Source: Marinosulfonomonas sp.
Lineage (GTDB): Bacteria > Pseudomonadota > Alphaproteobacteria > Rhodobacterales > Rhodobacteraceae
Direction of reading: 5' to 3'
DNA length: 10,444 nucleotides
Assembly: GCA_015494385.1 (NCBI GenBank)
Contig: WGBJ01000263.1
Coordinates: forward strand, 1-10,444
Position numbers and translations under genes: made by a program. The notes below the pieces were generated by a model. The model did not search any database and had not been told where the DNA came from. It saw only the letters and a program-made list of their open reading frames with translations. Shown here piece by piece: positions 1 through 7,339 of this stretch (position 1 is the stretch's first letter; every line of letters starts with the position of its first letter).

Positions 1-1234
1 GGTGGGGACGGGGGATCTGGATGTGCAGGTTGTCGAGGAAACCGGCGACGATGAAATTGCCATGCTGGGGCGCTATTTCAACCAGATGACGCGGCAGTTG
101 AAGGGGCAACGCGATACGCTGCTGGAAAACACACGACAGATTGAACGCCGCAGGCGGTTGTTTGATTCCGTGCTGTCCTCGGTCGCGTCGGGGGTCGTCG
201 GGGTGGATGCCGATGGCAAGGTCACATTTGTGAACCGCTCGGCCGAACGTCTGCTGGCGCTGCCGGATGAAAACAGCGGCGATATAACCGTGGCCGTGCC
301 GGAATTCGGCCCGCTGCTGCAAAAACTGCGCGACAAGAATACCGAAGTGGTGCAGGAAGAAGTCAAACTGACCCGCGACGGCAAGCTGGAAAACCTGCTG
401 GTGCGGATCAGCACACGGCGCAACGAGGACGGGCGGCTTGAGGGCTATGTGATTGCCTTTGACGATGTTACCGATCTGGTTTCCGCGCAGCGGATGGCGG
501 CCTGGGGAGATGTGGCCCGCCGGATTGCCCATGAAATCAAGAACCCGCTGACCCCGATCCAGCTGTCCGCCGAACGGCTGAAACGCAAGTTTTCCCCGAT
601 GGTGGGCGATCAGGCGGATACGCTGGAGCAATATACCGATGTGATCATCCGCCAGACTGGCGATTTGCGCCGGATTGTGGATGAATTCTCCAAATTTGCC
701 CGTATGCCGGAACCGGAACTGCGCACCCATGATCTGACCAAAATCCTGCGCGATGCGGTGACATTGCAGGAAAGTGCGATGCCGGATGTGACCATCAAGG
801 CTGACCTTCCGGATGAGCCGGTGATGGCCGAAGTCGATGCAACCATGATTTCGCAAGCCTTGGTCAACCTGATCAAGAACGCAGGCGAAGCTATTGAAAG
901 TTTGCGCAAAAAAGGGGCACCCGAGGGGTATAAACCGGAAATCCATGTGGAAATGAAAGCCGATGACGGCGCGATCAAAATCAACATTTCCGACAATGGG
1001 ATCGGCCTGCCCGAAGACCGGGCGCGCCTGTTTGAACCCTATGTGACAACACGCGAGGAAGGCACCGGTCTGGGCCTGCCGATCGTGAAAAAGATTATCG
1101 AGGAACACGGTGGCACGCTGATCTTGCGGGATGCCGAAATCTTTGAAGGAAACACCCGTGCCGGTGCACGGGCCGAAATACGTTTGCCGGCCAAATTTGT
1201 GAGCGGCAGCAACGACAACAGCAGAGGTAATTGA
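1..1234 (+). CDS. ntrY: Nitrogen-regulation sensor histidine kinase NtrY (3' part, truncated by window edge)
   Basis: This is the cytoplasmic C-terminal half of the membrane sensor kinase that autophosphorylates and passes phosphate to NtrX. About 410 residues are visible. NtrY proteins usually exceed 700, so the N-terminal membrane and periplasmic part lies upstream; the GTG at position 2 is not the real start. Domains in order, numbered from that GTG: end of a HAMP linker (about 1-40), a PAS domain (about 52-160), a HisKA dimerisation helix with H-box RRIAHEIKNPLTP (phospho-acceptor His177, codon 530-532), then an HATPase_c domain with N-box NLIKNAGEAI (289-298), G1 box DNGIGLP (331-337) and G2 box GTGLGLP (354-360). 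All kinase motifs look intact. The gene ends 1 nt before ntrX, so the two are probably co-transcribed and translationally coupled. It could be confused with NtrB, but NtrB lacks a HAMP linker and its partner NtrC is not the next gene. The stimulus cannot be read from this fragment. Confidence 0.95.
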   Translation, partial: VGTGDLDVQVVEETGDDEIAMLGRYFNQMTRQLKGQRDTLLENTRQIERRRRLFDSVLSSVASGVVGVDADGKVTFVNRSAERLLALPDENSGDITVAVPEFGPLLQKLRDKNTEVVQEEVKLTRDGKLENLLVRISTRRNEDGRLEGYVIAFDDVTDLVSAQRMAAWGDVARRIAHEIKNPLTPIQLSAERLKRKFSPMVGDQADTLEQYTDVIIRQTGDLRRIVDEFSKFARMPEPELRTHDLTKILRDAVTLQESAMPDVTIKADLPDEPVMAEVDATMISQALVNLIKNAGEAIESLRKKGAPEGYKPEIHVEMKADDGAIKINISDNGIGLPEDRARLFEPYVTTREEGTGLGLPIVKKIIEEHGGTLILRDAEIFEGNTRAGARAEIRLPAKFVSGSNDNSRGN

Positions 1235-1235
1235 T

Positions 1236-2642
1236 ATGGGCGATATTCTTATTGTTGATGATGAACGCGATATTCGTGAATTGATTGCGGATATCCTGAA
1301 GGACGAGGGGTATACCACCCGTCTGGCGGCCAATTCGGATGACTGTATGAAACAGGTCAACGCCGAGCCACCGGGACTTATGATCCTTGATATCTGGCTA
1401 AAGGACAGCCGGATGGACGGGATCGACATTCTGAAAACGGTCAAACGCGACAACCCCGATATTCCGGTGGTGATCATTTCCGGCCACGGCAACATTGAAA
1501 TCGCGGTCGCCGCGATCAAGCAGGGGGCGTATGATTTTATCGAAAAGCCCTTTAATATTGACCAGTTGATGGTGGTTGTGGCCCGGGCGATGGAAACATC
1601 CCGCCTGCGGCGCGAGAACCTGAAACTGAAGCGCGGCGAAACCGGTAGCGCCGAAATGCTGGGCGAAAGTGCCGCCTTCAAGGCGCTGAAATCCAACCTG
1701 GACAAGGTGACCAATTCAAACGGGCGCGTCATGCTGACCGGCCCTGCCGGCGCGGGCAAGGAAGTTGCCGCCCGCTATATCCATGCCAATTCCCCACGGG
1801 CCTCGGGGCCGTTTATTTCGGTCAATTCCGCCTCGATCGAGCCGGACCGTATGGAAGAAGTGCTGTTCGGACGCGAAACGCCTGATCGCGGGGTCGAGCC
1901 GGGCTTGCTGGAACAGGCACACGGCGGGGTGCTGTATTTTGACGAGGTGGCGGACATGCCACTGGGCACACAATCCAAAATCCTGCGGGTTCTGGTGGAT
2001 CAGCAGTTCCTGCGGGTTGGCGGGTCCGACAAAGTGCGCGTGGATATGCGGGTTATTTCCAGCACAAACAAGAACCTCGATGCCGAAATTGCCGCCGGAA
2101 ACTTCCGGCAGGAACTGTTTCACAGGCTGAATGTGGTTCCAATCCATGTGCCCTCGCTGGAAGAACGTCGCGAGGATATTCCGCTGCTGGCCGAGCATTT
2201 CATTGCCGAACTGAATAAGACACAGGGTCTGCCACTGCGTCCCTTGTCGGAAGAGGCCCAGGCCCTGATGCAAACCATGCACTGGCCCGGCAACGTGCGG
2301 CAGTTGAAGAACGTGGTCGAACGCATCCTGATCCTTGGTGCTGACAGTGGCCCGATCACGGTCAAGGAACTGCCCACGACCGAAGACACATCCCAAGGCG
2401 AGGGGCGCGTGGTCCTGTCGTCCGGTCTGGCGACATTGCCCCTGCGCGAGGCCCGCGAGATGTTCGAGCAGGAATATCTGATGACCCAAATCAACCGCTT
2501 TGGCGGCAACATCAGCCGCACCGCCAGTTTCGTCGGTATGGAGCGCTCGGCCCTACATCGCAAGCTGAAGTCGCTGGGTATTGTCACATCCAGCAAAGGC
2601 GGCGCACGGGTGGCGCATGTGGATGATCCGGTCAAGGAATAG
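1236..2642 (+). CDS. ntrX: Nitrogen-assimilation response regulator NtrX (NtrC family, no GAFTGA loop)
   Basis: This 468-residue DNA-binding response regulator is the partner of NtrY. The receiver domain (1-120) has the acidic pair D8/D9, phospho-acceptor D52 in LMILDIWLKD and K104 in FIEKPF. The AAA+ domain (about 140-370) has Walker A GPAGAGKE (169-176), Walker B YFDEV (234-238), a likely arginine-finger segment FRQELFHRLN (290-299) and the sensor II stretch GNVRQLKNVVER (352-363). A Fis-type helix-turn-helix closes the protein (about 420-449, GGNISRTASFVGMERSALHR). The stretch after LFGRE (210-214) continues TPDRGVEPGLLEQA, where sigma-54 activators carry the GAFTGA loop, so that loop is missing. 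Activation of sigma-54 polymerase is therefore unlikely; action as a sigma-70-type activator or repressor is inferred. The start at 1236 has a Shine-Dalgarno-like AGAGGT (1223-1228) inside the end of ntrY. NtrC is the main alternative, but the DIWL receiver motif and pairing with NtrY favour NtrX. Confidence 0.95.
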   Translation: MGDILIVDDERDIRELIADILKDEGYTTRLAANSDDCMKQVNAEPPGLMILDIWLKDSRMDGIDILKTVKRDNPDIPVVIISGHGNIEIAVAAIKQGAYDFIEKPFNIDQLMVVVARAMETSRLRRENLKLKRGETGSAEMLGESAAFKALKSNLDKVTNSNGRVMLTGPAGAGKEVAARYIHANSPRASGPFISVNSASIEPDRMEEVLFGRETPDRGVEPGLLEQAHGGVLYFDEVADMPLGTQSKILRVLVDQQFLRVGGSDKVRVDMRVISSTNKNLDAEIAAGNFRQELFHRLNVVPIHVPSLEERREDIPLLAEHFIAELNKTQGLPLRPLSEEAQALMQTMHWPGNVRQLKNVVERILILGADSGPITVKELPTTEDTSQGEGRVVLSSGLATLPLREAREMFEQEYLMTQINRFGGNISRTASFVGMERSALHRKLKSLGIVTSSKGGARVAHVDDPVKE

Positions 2643-2688
2643 GTCCGGTCTGTGGTTGCCCGTTCAGCGTTGTTTCTTGTGGTTCAGA

Positions 2689-2747
2689 TTGACGCCTGAC
2701 GGTGCATCTGGCATGGATTGGGCCTTACGGTTCTAAAAGGTGGTGTG
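2689..2747 (+). promoter_or_regulatory. Possible trkA promoter and ribosome-binding site in the ntrX-trkA gap
   Basis: The 105-nt gap between ntrX and trkA contains TTGACG (2689-2694), a good match to a sigma-70 -35 box, but no convincing -10 box at 16-18 nt spacing. TGACG occurs twice close together (2690-2694 and 2697-2701). A clear Shine-Dalgarno sequence AGGTGG (about 2739-2744) precedes the trkA ATG. There is no obvious terminator hairpin behind ntrX, so trkA may be read from ntrYX, from its own weak promoter, or both. The ribosome-binding site is well supported; the promoter is tentative. Confidence 0.3.
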
Positions 2748-4124
2748 ATGAAGGTTATCATTTGCGGTGCTGGTCAAGTCGGATGGCAGATCGCCCGCCA
2801 TCTGTCGGGTGAAAACAACGACGTAACGGTTGTCGACAACAATCCCGAACTGGTGCACCGCGCCACGGAAACGCTGGATGTGCAGGGTATTGCCGGTTTT
2901 GCCAGCTACCCCGATGTGCTGGATCGGGCAGGGGCGCGGGATGCCGATATGATCATTGCCGCCACCTATTCCGACGAGGTAAACATGGTCACCTGTCAGG
3001 TGGCCCATTCGGTATTTGAAATCCCGCGCAAGATTGCCCGCCTGCGGGCCCAAAGCTATCTGACCGCAATTTACTCCGATCTGTACCGCCGCGAACATAT
3101 GCCGATCGACGTGGTGATCAGCCCCGAACGCGAAGTGGCCGAGGCCGCCTTGCAACGTCTGTCTGCCCCGGCTGCCTTTGATACCGAGAGTTTTCTGGAC
3201 GGGAAAACAGAATTGCTGGGCATACTGATCGAGGACGATTGTCCGGTGGTCAACACCCCGCTGCGCCAGCTGACCGATCTGTTTTCCACCCTTAGCGCCA
3301 TTGTTGTCGGCATCCGCCGCGAAGGAACATTGTTTGCCCCTGACGCCGGTGATCAGGTATTTGTAGGCGATGAAATCTATATTTTCACCAACAGCGAGGA
3401 TGTGACGCGCACCCTTGAAGTGTTTGGCAAGACAAACAAAAAACAGGATCGCATCGTCATTCTGGGGGGCGGGAATGTCGGTCTGTCGGTTGCCGAGGCA
3501 CTGGAAAAGCGCGCAGACAGAATCCGCGCCAAGGTCATCGAAAAGGACCGCGCCCGCGCCGAGGTTGCAGCGGATGCGCTGGAAAAAACCATCGTGCTGC
3601 ACGGTGACGGGCTGAGTGCCGAATTGCTGAAAGAAGCGGGGATTGACCGCGCCGATGCCATTCTTTGCGTCACGGATGACGATAAAACCAACATTCTGGC
3701 CGCTGTGCGCGCCAAGGCCGAAGGCTGCGCAATGGCAATCTGTCTGGTGAATGACCCATCCTTGGTGCCCTTGATGAAACCGATGAACATCGACGCCTAT
3801 ATCAACCCGCGTGCCACCACGGTCAGTTCCATTTTGCGCCACATCCGTCACGGGCGGGTGCGGGCAGTTTATTCCATTGGCGATGCCGAAGCCGAGGTGA
3901 TCGAGGCACAGGTGATGTCGACATCCCCGATTACCGGCAAGAAAATTGCCGACATTGATTTCCCCGAAGGTGTGCTGGTCGGGGCGATTATGAAAGACGG
4001 CAAAATTGTCCGCCCCCGTGGCGACACCCGTATCGAGGAAGGGGACATTATTGTCCTGTTTTCCATGCCCGATGATGTCCCCGAAGTGGAGCGGATGTTG
4101 CAGGTCTCTATCGACTTTTTCTAG
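2748..4124 (+). CDS. trkA: Trk potassium uptake system, peripheral NAD-binding protein TrkA
   Basis: This is the cytoplasmic regulatory subunit that binds NAD(H) and nucleotides and gates the TrkH potassium channel. The ATG at 2748 gives 458 residues, the size of E. coli TrkA. It is preferred over an upstream TTG (2718) because it follows AGGTGG at good spacing and puts the family's N-terminal MKVIICGAGQVG at the start. The architecture is the duplicated RCK/TrkA type: Rossmann fold 1 with GAGQVG (7-12) and acidic D30; a first TrkA_C domain (about 145-225); Rossmann fold 2 with GGGNVG (240-245) and E265 ending the second strand; a second TrkA_C domain (about 375-458) that includes ITGKKIADIDFPEG. 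Both nucleotide sites look intact. trkH begins 9 nt downstream, consistent with one transcript and a stoichiometric complex. Nothing seems broken. Confidence 0.97.
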   Translation: MKVIICGAGQVGWQIARHLSGENNDVTVVDNNPELVHRATETLDVQGIAGFASYPDVLDRAGARDADMIIAATYSDEVNMVTCQVAHSVFEIPRKIARLRAQSYLTAIYSDLYRREHMPIDVVISPEREVAEAALQRLSAPAAFDTESFLDGKTELLGILIEDDCPVVNTPLRQLTDLFSTLSAIVVGIRREGTLFAPDAGDQVFVGDEIYIFTNSEDVTRTLEVFGKTNKKQDRIVILGGGNVGLSVAEALEKRADRIRAKVIEKDRARAEVAADALEKTIVLHGDGLSAELLKEAGIDRADAILCVTDDDKTNILAAVRAKAEGCAMAICLVNDPSLVPLMKPMNIDAYINPRATTVSSILRHIRHGRVRAVYSIGDAEAEVIEAQVMSTSPITGKKIADIDFPEGVLVGAIMKDGKIVRPRGDTRIEEGDIIVLFSMPDDVPEVERMLQVSIDFF

Positions 4125-4133
4125 GGATCCCTG

Positions 4134-5645
4134 ATGTTCAAACGCCTGTTAAATCTGCCATTTCTGGTTATTCTCATGGGGATCGGGGCGGGTGCCATGT
4201 TTGTTCCGGCAATCTATGCCTATGTCGGGGATGATCTGCATGTGGCAAGGGTGTTTCTGTATGGGGGGACGCTGTTTTTAATCCTGACAGCGATGATCGG
4301 CATCGCCACGTCGCACGGCAAAAGCAGCAACCTTGCGCGCTCGCACCTTCTGGCTTTGCTTGGTGCCTTTACCGTTCTGCCGGTGATGCTGGCCATTCCG
4401 TTTTACGAATCCCTGCGCACCACAACATTTCTGAATGCCTATTTCGAGATGGTTTCCTCACTGACCACCACCGGGGCCACCCTGTTTGAACCACAGCGCC
4501 TGCCGGATGCTCTGCACCTGTGGCGGGCTTTGGTTGGCTGGATGGGCGGGTTTCTGGTTTGGGTCACGGCGGTTGCAATCCTTGCCCCGCTTAATCTGGG
4601 CGGGTTCGAGGTAACAGCGGTAAACAGCGGCAACAGCAATTTCACGCAAATCACCGGCACAGCCAACCCGTCAAAGCGCCTGACACAGTATACCGCGCAG
4701 TTGTTTCCGATCTATGCGGGGCTGACCATGATCCTGTGGATTGCCCTGCTGGTTTCCGGTGATCCGCCTTTGGTTGCGGTCAGCCATGCCATGTCGACGC
4801 TGGCCACCAGCGGCATTTCCCCGATCGGGGGTGTCGAAAACTCGGCCGGAAGCAGCATCACCGGCGAGGTTCTGATCTTTGGCTTTATGATTTTTGCCAT
4901 CTCGCGCCTGACCTTTTTCAGGGATTCACAGGCAGGCGGCTGGCGGCAACTGCCAAAAGATCCGGAATTCCGCATGGGGCTGTTTCTGGTGCTGATGATC
5001 CCGGCCATCCTGTTTTTGCGCCACTGGATTGCTGCCTATGATGCAGATGGCGAAACCGATCTGATGGCGGCCGCGCGCGCCCTTTGGGGGTCGGTGTTTA
5101 CGGTGATGTCGTTTCTCACGACAACCGGTTTTCAATCCACGGACTGGGCCGATGCGCGCAGTTGGTCGGGCCTGCAAACCCCGGGGTTGATCCTGTTGGG
5201 GCTGGCCATCATCGGCGGCGGGGTCGCGACCACGGCCGGCGGGGTCAAGCTGATGCGGATCTATGCGCTGTATAAACACGGCAGCCGCGAGATTGACCGC
5301 CTGCTGCACCCTTCCAGCGTGGCCGGATCAGGCGCGCAAGCCCGCTATATCCGCCGCTCGGGCGCACAGATTTCTTGGGTGTTTTTCATGCTGTTCTGCA
5401 TGTCGGTTGCGCTGGTTATGCTGGCGCTTTCACTGACCGGACAACCCTTCGAGGAAGCGATGGTTTTCACCGTTTCGGCATTGTCCACCACAGGCCCGCT
5501 TGCAAGTGTTGCCGCCGAAATGCCGCTGTTTTACACGGATCTGGATGCGGTCGCCAAACTCATTCTGGCGGCGGCGATGGTGCTGGGGCGGCTGGAAACC
5601 CTTGCCATTATCGCCCTTCTAAACCCCTCATTGTGGCGTTCCTGA
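4134..5645 (+). CDS. trkH: Trk potassium uptake transporter, membrane subunit TrkH
   Basis: This 503-residue polytopic inner-membrane protein forms the K+-conducting pore and is gated by TrkA encoded just upstream. It has the four pore-loop repeats of the Trk/Ktr/HKT superfamily, each with a selectivity-filter glycine: SLTTTGATL (109-117), STLATSGIS (221-229), SFLTTTGFQ (327-335) and SALSTTGPL (448-456). The glycine-rich intramembrane gate segment GGGVATTAGGVKLMR (361-375) sits in the third repeat. The conserved GRLETL (485-490) lies near the C-terminus. Hydrophobic membrane spans alternate with these loops from residue 8 on. The ATG at 4134 is 9 nt after the trkA stop. The only Shine-Dalgarno candidate is AGGGA (4123-4127), which overlaps that stop, so translation is probably coupled. 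TrkG is a close paralogue name; TrkH is used because the partner is trkA. No defects are visible. Confidence 0.96.
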   Translation: MFKRLLNLPFLVILMGIGAGAMFVPAIYAYVGDDLHVARVFLYGGTLFLILTAMIGIATSHGKSSNLARSHLLALLGAFTVLPVMLAIPFYESLRTTTFLNAYFEMVSSLTTTGATLFEPQRLPDALHLWRALVGWMGGFLVWVTAVAILAPLNLGGFEVTAVNSGNSNFTQITGTANPSKRLTQYTAQLFPIYAGLTMILWIALLVSGDPPLVAVSHAMSTLATSGISPIGGVENSAGSSITGEVLIFGFMIFAISRLTFFRDSQAGGWRQLPKDPEFRMGLFLVLMIPAILFLRHWIAAYDADGETDLMAAARALWGSVFTVMSFLTTTGFQSTDWADARSWSGLQTPGLILLGLAIIGGGVATTAGGVKLMRIYALYKHGSREIDRLLHPSSVAGSGAQARYIRRSGAQISWVFFMLFCMSVALVMLALSLTGQPFEEAMVFTVSALSTTGPLASVAAEMPLFYTDLDAVAKLILAAAMVLGRLETLAIIALLNPSLWRS

Positions 5646-5782
5646 ACAACAGTTTGCCGTTTTATGCCCTAGGGGACTGATTTTAGGGCTGGAATCTATC
5701 TCAAAGCCTCTTCATACTTGCGCCTGTGTAGAACAGTTAATTGCCCAACAGGGGCAGACCACAATAAAAAGGCGAAAGACCA
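5646..5782 (+). promoter_or_regulatory. trkH-hfq intergenic leader with small hairpins and A-rich ARN-type tract
   Basis: This 137-nt gap is the longest non-coding stretch inside the + strand block and should hold the hfq promoter and leader. Behind trkH, GCCCTA (5666-5671) and TAGGGC (5684-5689) form a 6-bp stem with a 12-nt loop and no T-tract, at best a weak terminator. Nearer hfq, TGCCC (5742-5746) and GGGCA (5752-5756) form a 5-bp stem with a 5-nt loop. This is followed by AATAAAAAG (5763-5771), readable as three ARN triplets, the type of sequence bound by the distal face of Hfq. The ribosome-binding site AAGGCGA (5769-5775) overlaps this tract. I find no convincing -35/-10 pair. Regulation by Hfq itself is an inference. 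Confidence 0.35.
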
Positions 5783-6019
5783 ATGGCTGCCGACAGACAG
5801 AATCTGCAAGATGTATTCCTGAATCATGTGCGGAAAACCAAAATTCCGGTAACGATTTTCCTGATCAACGGTGTGAAACTGCAGGGGGTCATCACATGGT
5901 TTGACAACTTCTGCGTTCTGTTGCGTCGCGACGGGCAGGCGCAGCTGGTTTACAAACACGCGATTTCCACCATCATGCCAGGCGCGCCGATCAACCTGTA
6001 TGACGGCGAAGAAGAATAA
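5783..6019 (+). CDS. hfq: RNA chaperone Hfq
   Basis: This is a 78-residue Sm-like protein that forms a hexameric ring and promotes pairing of small RNAs with mRNAs. The N-terminal helix keeps the family's NLQDVFLN (7-14), including the Q9/D10 proximal-face residues. The Sm1 motif spans about 22-50 ([13 protein letters not shown], then FDNF at 40-43 with F43 matching the U-binding F42 of E. coli). Sm2 contains [10 protein letters not shown] (57-66), with the K-H pair that lines the uridine pocket. One residue is gained before YKH relative to E. coli. The rim patch, RRER in E. coli, reads RKTK (17-20), so part of the basic rim is kept. The acidic C-terminal tail (YDGEEE) is very short, as is usual in alphaproteobacteria. 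hflX follows after 6 nt, an arrangement shared with many proteobacteria. Confidence 0.98.
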   Translation: MAADRQNLQDVFLNHVRKTKIPVTIFLINGVKLQGVITWFDNFCVLLRRDGQAQLVYKHAISTIMPGAPINLYDGEEE

Positions 6020-6025
6020 GCGCCG

Positions 6026-7300
6026 ATGGAAATTGATCCCCCGCGCAACACCCGCGCATGGGTTCTGCATCCCGAACTGAAATTCGACAACGCGCGCCGC
6101 GATCCGGTGGCCGCGCTGGACGAGGCCGTGGCCCTGGCCAAAGCCATGCCCGAAATGGAGATCGTTGGCGCGGACATCATTCCGCTGCGCAGCGTGCAGT
6201 CCGGTGTTCTGTTCGGCAAAGGCAAGATTGCCGAATTGAAAGCCATCTTCGAGGCCGAGGAAATCGAACTGGTGCTGATTGATGGCGCATTGACGCCGGT
6301 GCAGCAGCGCAACCTTGAAGAAGAGTGGGGCGTCAAAATTCTGGATCGCACCGGTCTGATCCTTGAAATTTTTTCCGACCGCGCCCGCACCCGTGAAGGG
6401 GTGTTGCAAGTGGAAATGGCAGCGCTGTCCTATCAGCGCACCCGTCTGGTGCGCGCCTGGACCCACCTTGAACGCCAACGCGGCGGGCTTGGCTTTGTCG
6501 GCGGTCCCGGCGAAACCCAGATCGAGGCCGACCGCCGCGCAATTGACGACGCGATCACCCGTATCAAACGCCAATTGTCCAAAGTGGTGAAAACCCGCGA
6601 ATTGCACCGCGCATCGCGCAAGAAGGTGCCGTTTCCGGTGGTGGCGCTGGTGGGCTATACCAACGCGGGCAAATCCACCCTGTTCAACCGTCTGACCGGC
6701 GCAACCGTGATGGCCAAGGACATGCTGTTTGCCACGCTGGACCCGACCATGCGGTCCGTGGAATTGCCATCGGGGCAGGAAATCATCCTGTCCGACACGG
6801 TGGGTTTCATTTCCGAACTGCCAACCGAACTGGTCGCGGCCTTTCGCGCCACGCTGGAAGAAGTGCTGGACGCCGATCTGGTGGTGCATGTGCGCGATAT
6901 CTCGCATCCCAACACGGTGGAACAGGCGCGCAACGTGGCGACCATTCTGGAGCAGCTGGGCGTGGCCGATGACGCGCCGATGATCGAGGTCTGGAACAAG
7001 CTGGATCTGCTGCCCCCCGGGGAACAAGAGGCATTGCTGGAAAAAGCCGCCCGCAAGGACGATAAATTTGCGGTGTCAGCGATCACGGGGCAGGGGATGG
7101 AGGACTTGCTGGAGGCGATTTCCGCCGCCCTGACCGATCCGAAAACCGAACGCGAATTGCTGATCCCCTTTAGCGACGGGCGCAAACGCGCGTGGCTGTT
7201 TCAGGAAGGTGTGGTCATGCAGGAGGACCAGACCGAAGAAGGGTTTAAGCTGACTGTGCTGTGGACCGCCCGTCAGGAAAAGAACTTCCGCGAGATGTGA
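6026..7300 (+). CDS. hflX: Ribosome-associated GTPase HflX
   Basis: This 424-residue Obg/HflX-superfamily GTPase splits or rescues stalled 70S ribosomes, notably under heat stress in E. coli. The N-terminal HflX domain (about 1-190) contains SGVLFGKGKIAEL (59-71), the LIDGALTPVQQRNLE stretch (84-98) and the glycine-rich RGGLGFVGGPGE (152-163), and ends in a coiled helix. The G domain follows: G1 GYTNAGKS (210-217), G2 around FATLDPT (235-241), G3 DTVG (257-260), G4 NKLD (324-327) and G5 SAITG (351-355). All five GTPase motifs are intact. A short C-terminal domain (about 372-424) is present. The ATG at 6026 lies 6 nt after the hfq stop. No strong separate Shine-Dalgarno sequence is visible beyond GAAGAAGAA at the end of hfq, so coupled translation is likely. 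The length is normal. Confidence 0.97.
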   Translation: MEIDPPRNTRAWVLHPELKFDNARRDPVAALDEAVALAKAMPEMEIVGADIIPLRSVQSGVLFGKGKIAELKAIFEAEEIELVLIDGALTPVQQRNLEEEWGVKILDRTGLILEIFSDRARTREGVLQVEMAALSYQRTRLVRAWTHLERQRGGLGFVGGPGETQIEADRRAIDDAITRIKRQLSKVVKTRELHRASRKKVPFPVVALVGYTNAGKSTLFNRLTGATVMAKDMLFATLDPTMRSVELPSGQEIILSDTVGFISELPTELVAAFRATLEEVLDADLVVHVRDISHPNTVEQARNVATILEQLGVADDAPMIEVWNKLDLLPPGEQEALLEKAARKDDKFAVSAITGQGMEDLLEAISAALTDPKTERELLIPFSDGRKRAWLFQEGVVMQEDQTEEGFKLTVLWTARQEKNFREM

Positions 7301-7313
7301 AAGTGAAGTGAAG

Positions 7314-7334
7314 GCCCCGGATCAGGTCCGGGGC
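7314..7334. terminator. GC-rich hairpin between convergent hflX and acylase genes
   Basis: GCCCCGGA (7314-7321) and TCCGGGGC (7327-7334) form a perfect 8-bp stem around a 5-nt loop, 13 nt after the hflX stop and 5 nt from the acylase stop on the other strand. Its position in the 39-nt gap between convergent genes suggests a bidirectional terminator. Neither strand has a T-tract after the stem, so it may instead work as a Rho-dependent end, a 3'-end-stabilising hairpin, or a dispersed palindromic element. From memory, sequences of the type CCCCGGATCA-GTCCGGGG recur in intergenic regions of alphaproteobacteria; a genome scan would be needed to confirm this. Confidence 0.6.
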
Positions 7335-7339
7335 AGGGG

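Noticed and set aside
1716..2489. 257-codon open frame on the - strand opposite ntrX
   Set aside because: Overlaps the conserved AAA+ domain coding region; composition is that of a reverse-strand shadow.
2718..2747. Upstream TTG start that would lengthen TrkA by 10 residues
   Set aside because: The ATG at 2748 follows a good Shine-Dalgarno sequence and gives the conserved TrkA N-terminus and length; the TTG start would place the ribosome-binding site inside the gene.
2733..3851. 372-codon open frame on the - strand opposite trkA
   Set aside because: Same pattern of an antisense stop-free frame caused by codon bias; no domain and no plausible ribosome-binding context.
4123..4132. Perfect 10-bp palindrome AGGGATCCCT at the trkA-trkH junction
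   Set aside because: It overlaps the trkA stop and the likely trkH ribosome-binding site, so its bases are explained. With no loop it cannot form a stable hairpin, and a single 10-bp palindrome is compatible with chance.
5696..7027. 443-codon open frame on the - strand opposite hfq and hflX
   Set aside because: It lies fully antisense to two unmistakable genes, its protein is rich in His, Gln, Phe and Gly in the way reverse-complemented high-GC codons produce, and no domain is recognisable.
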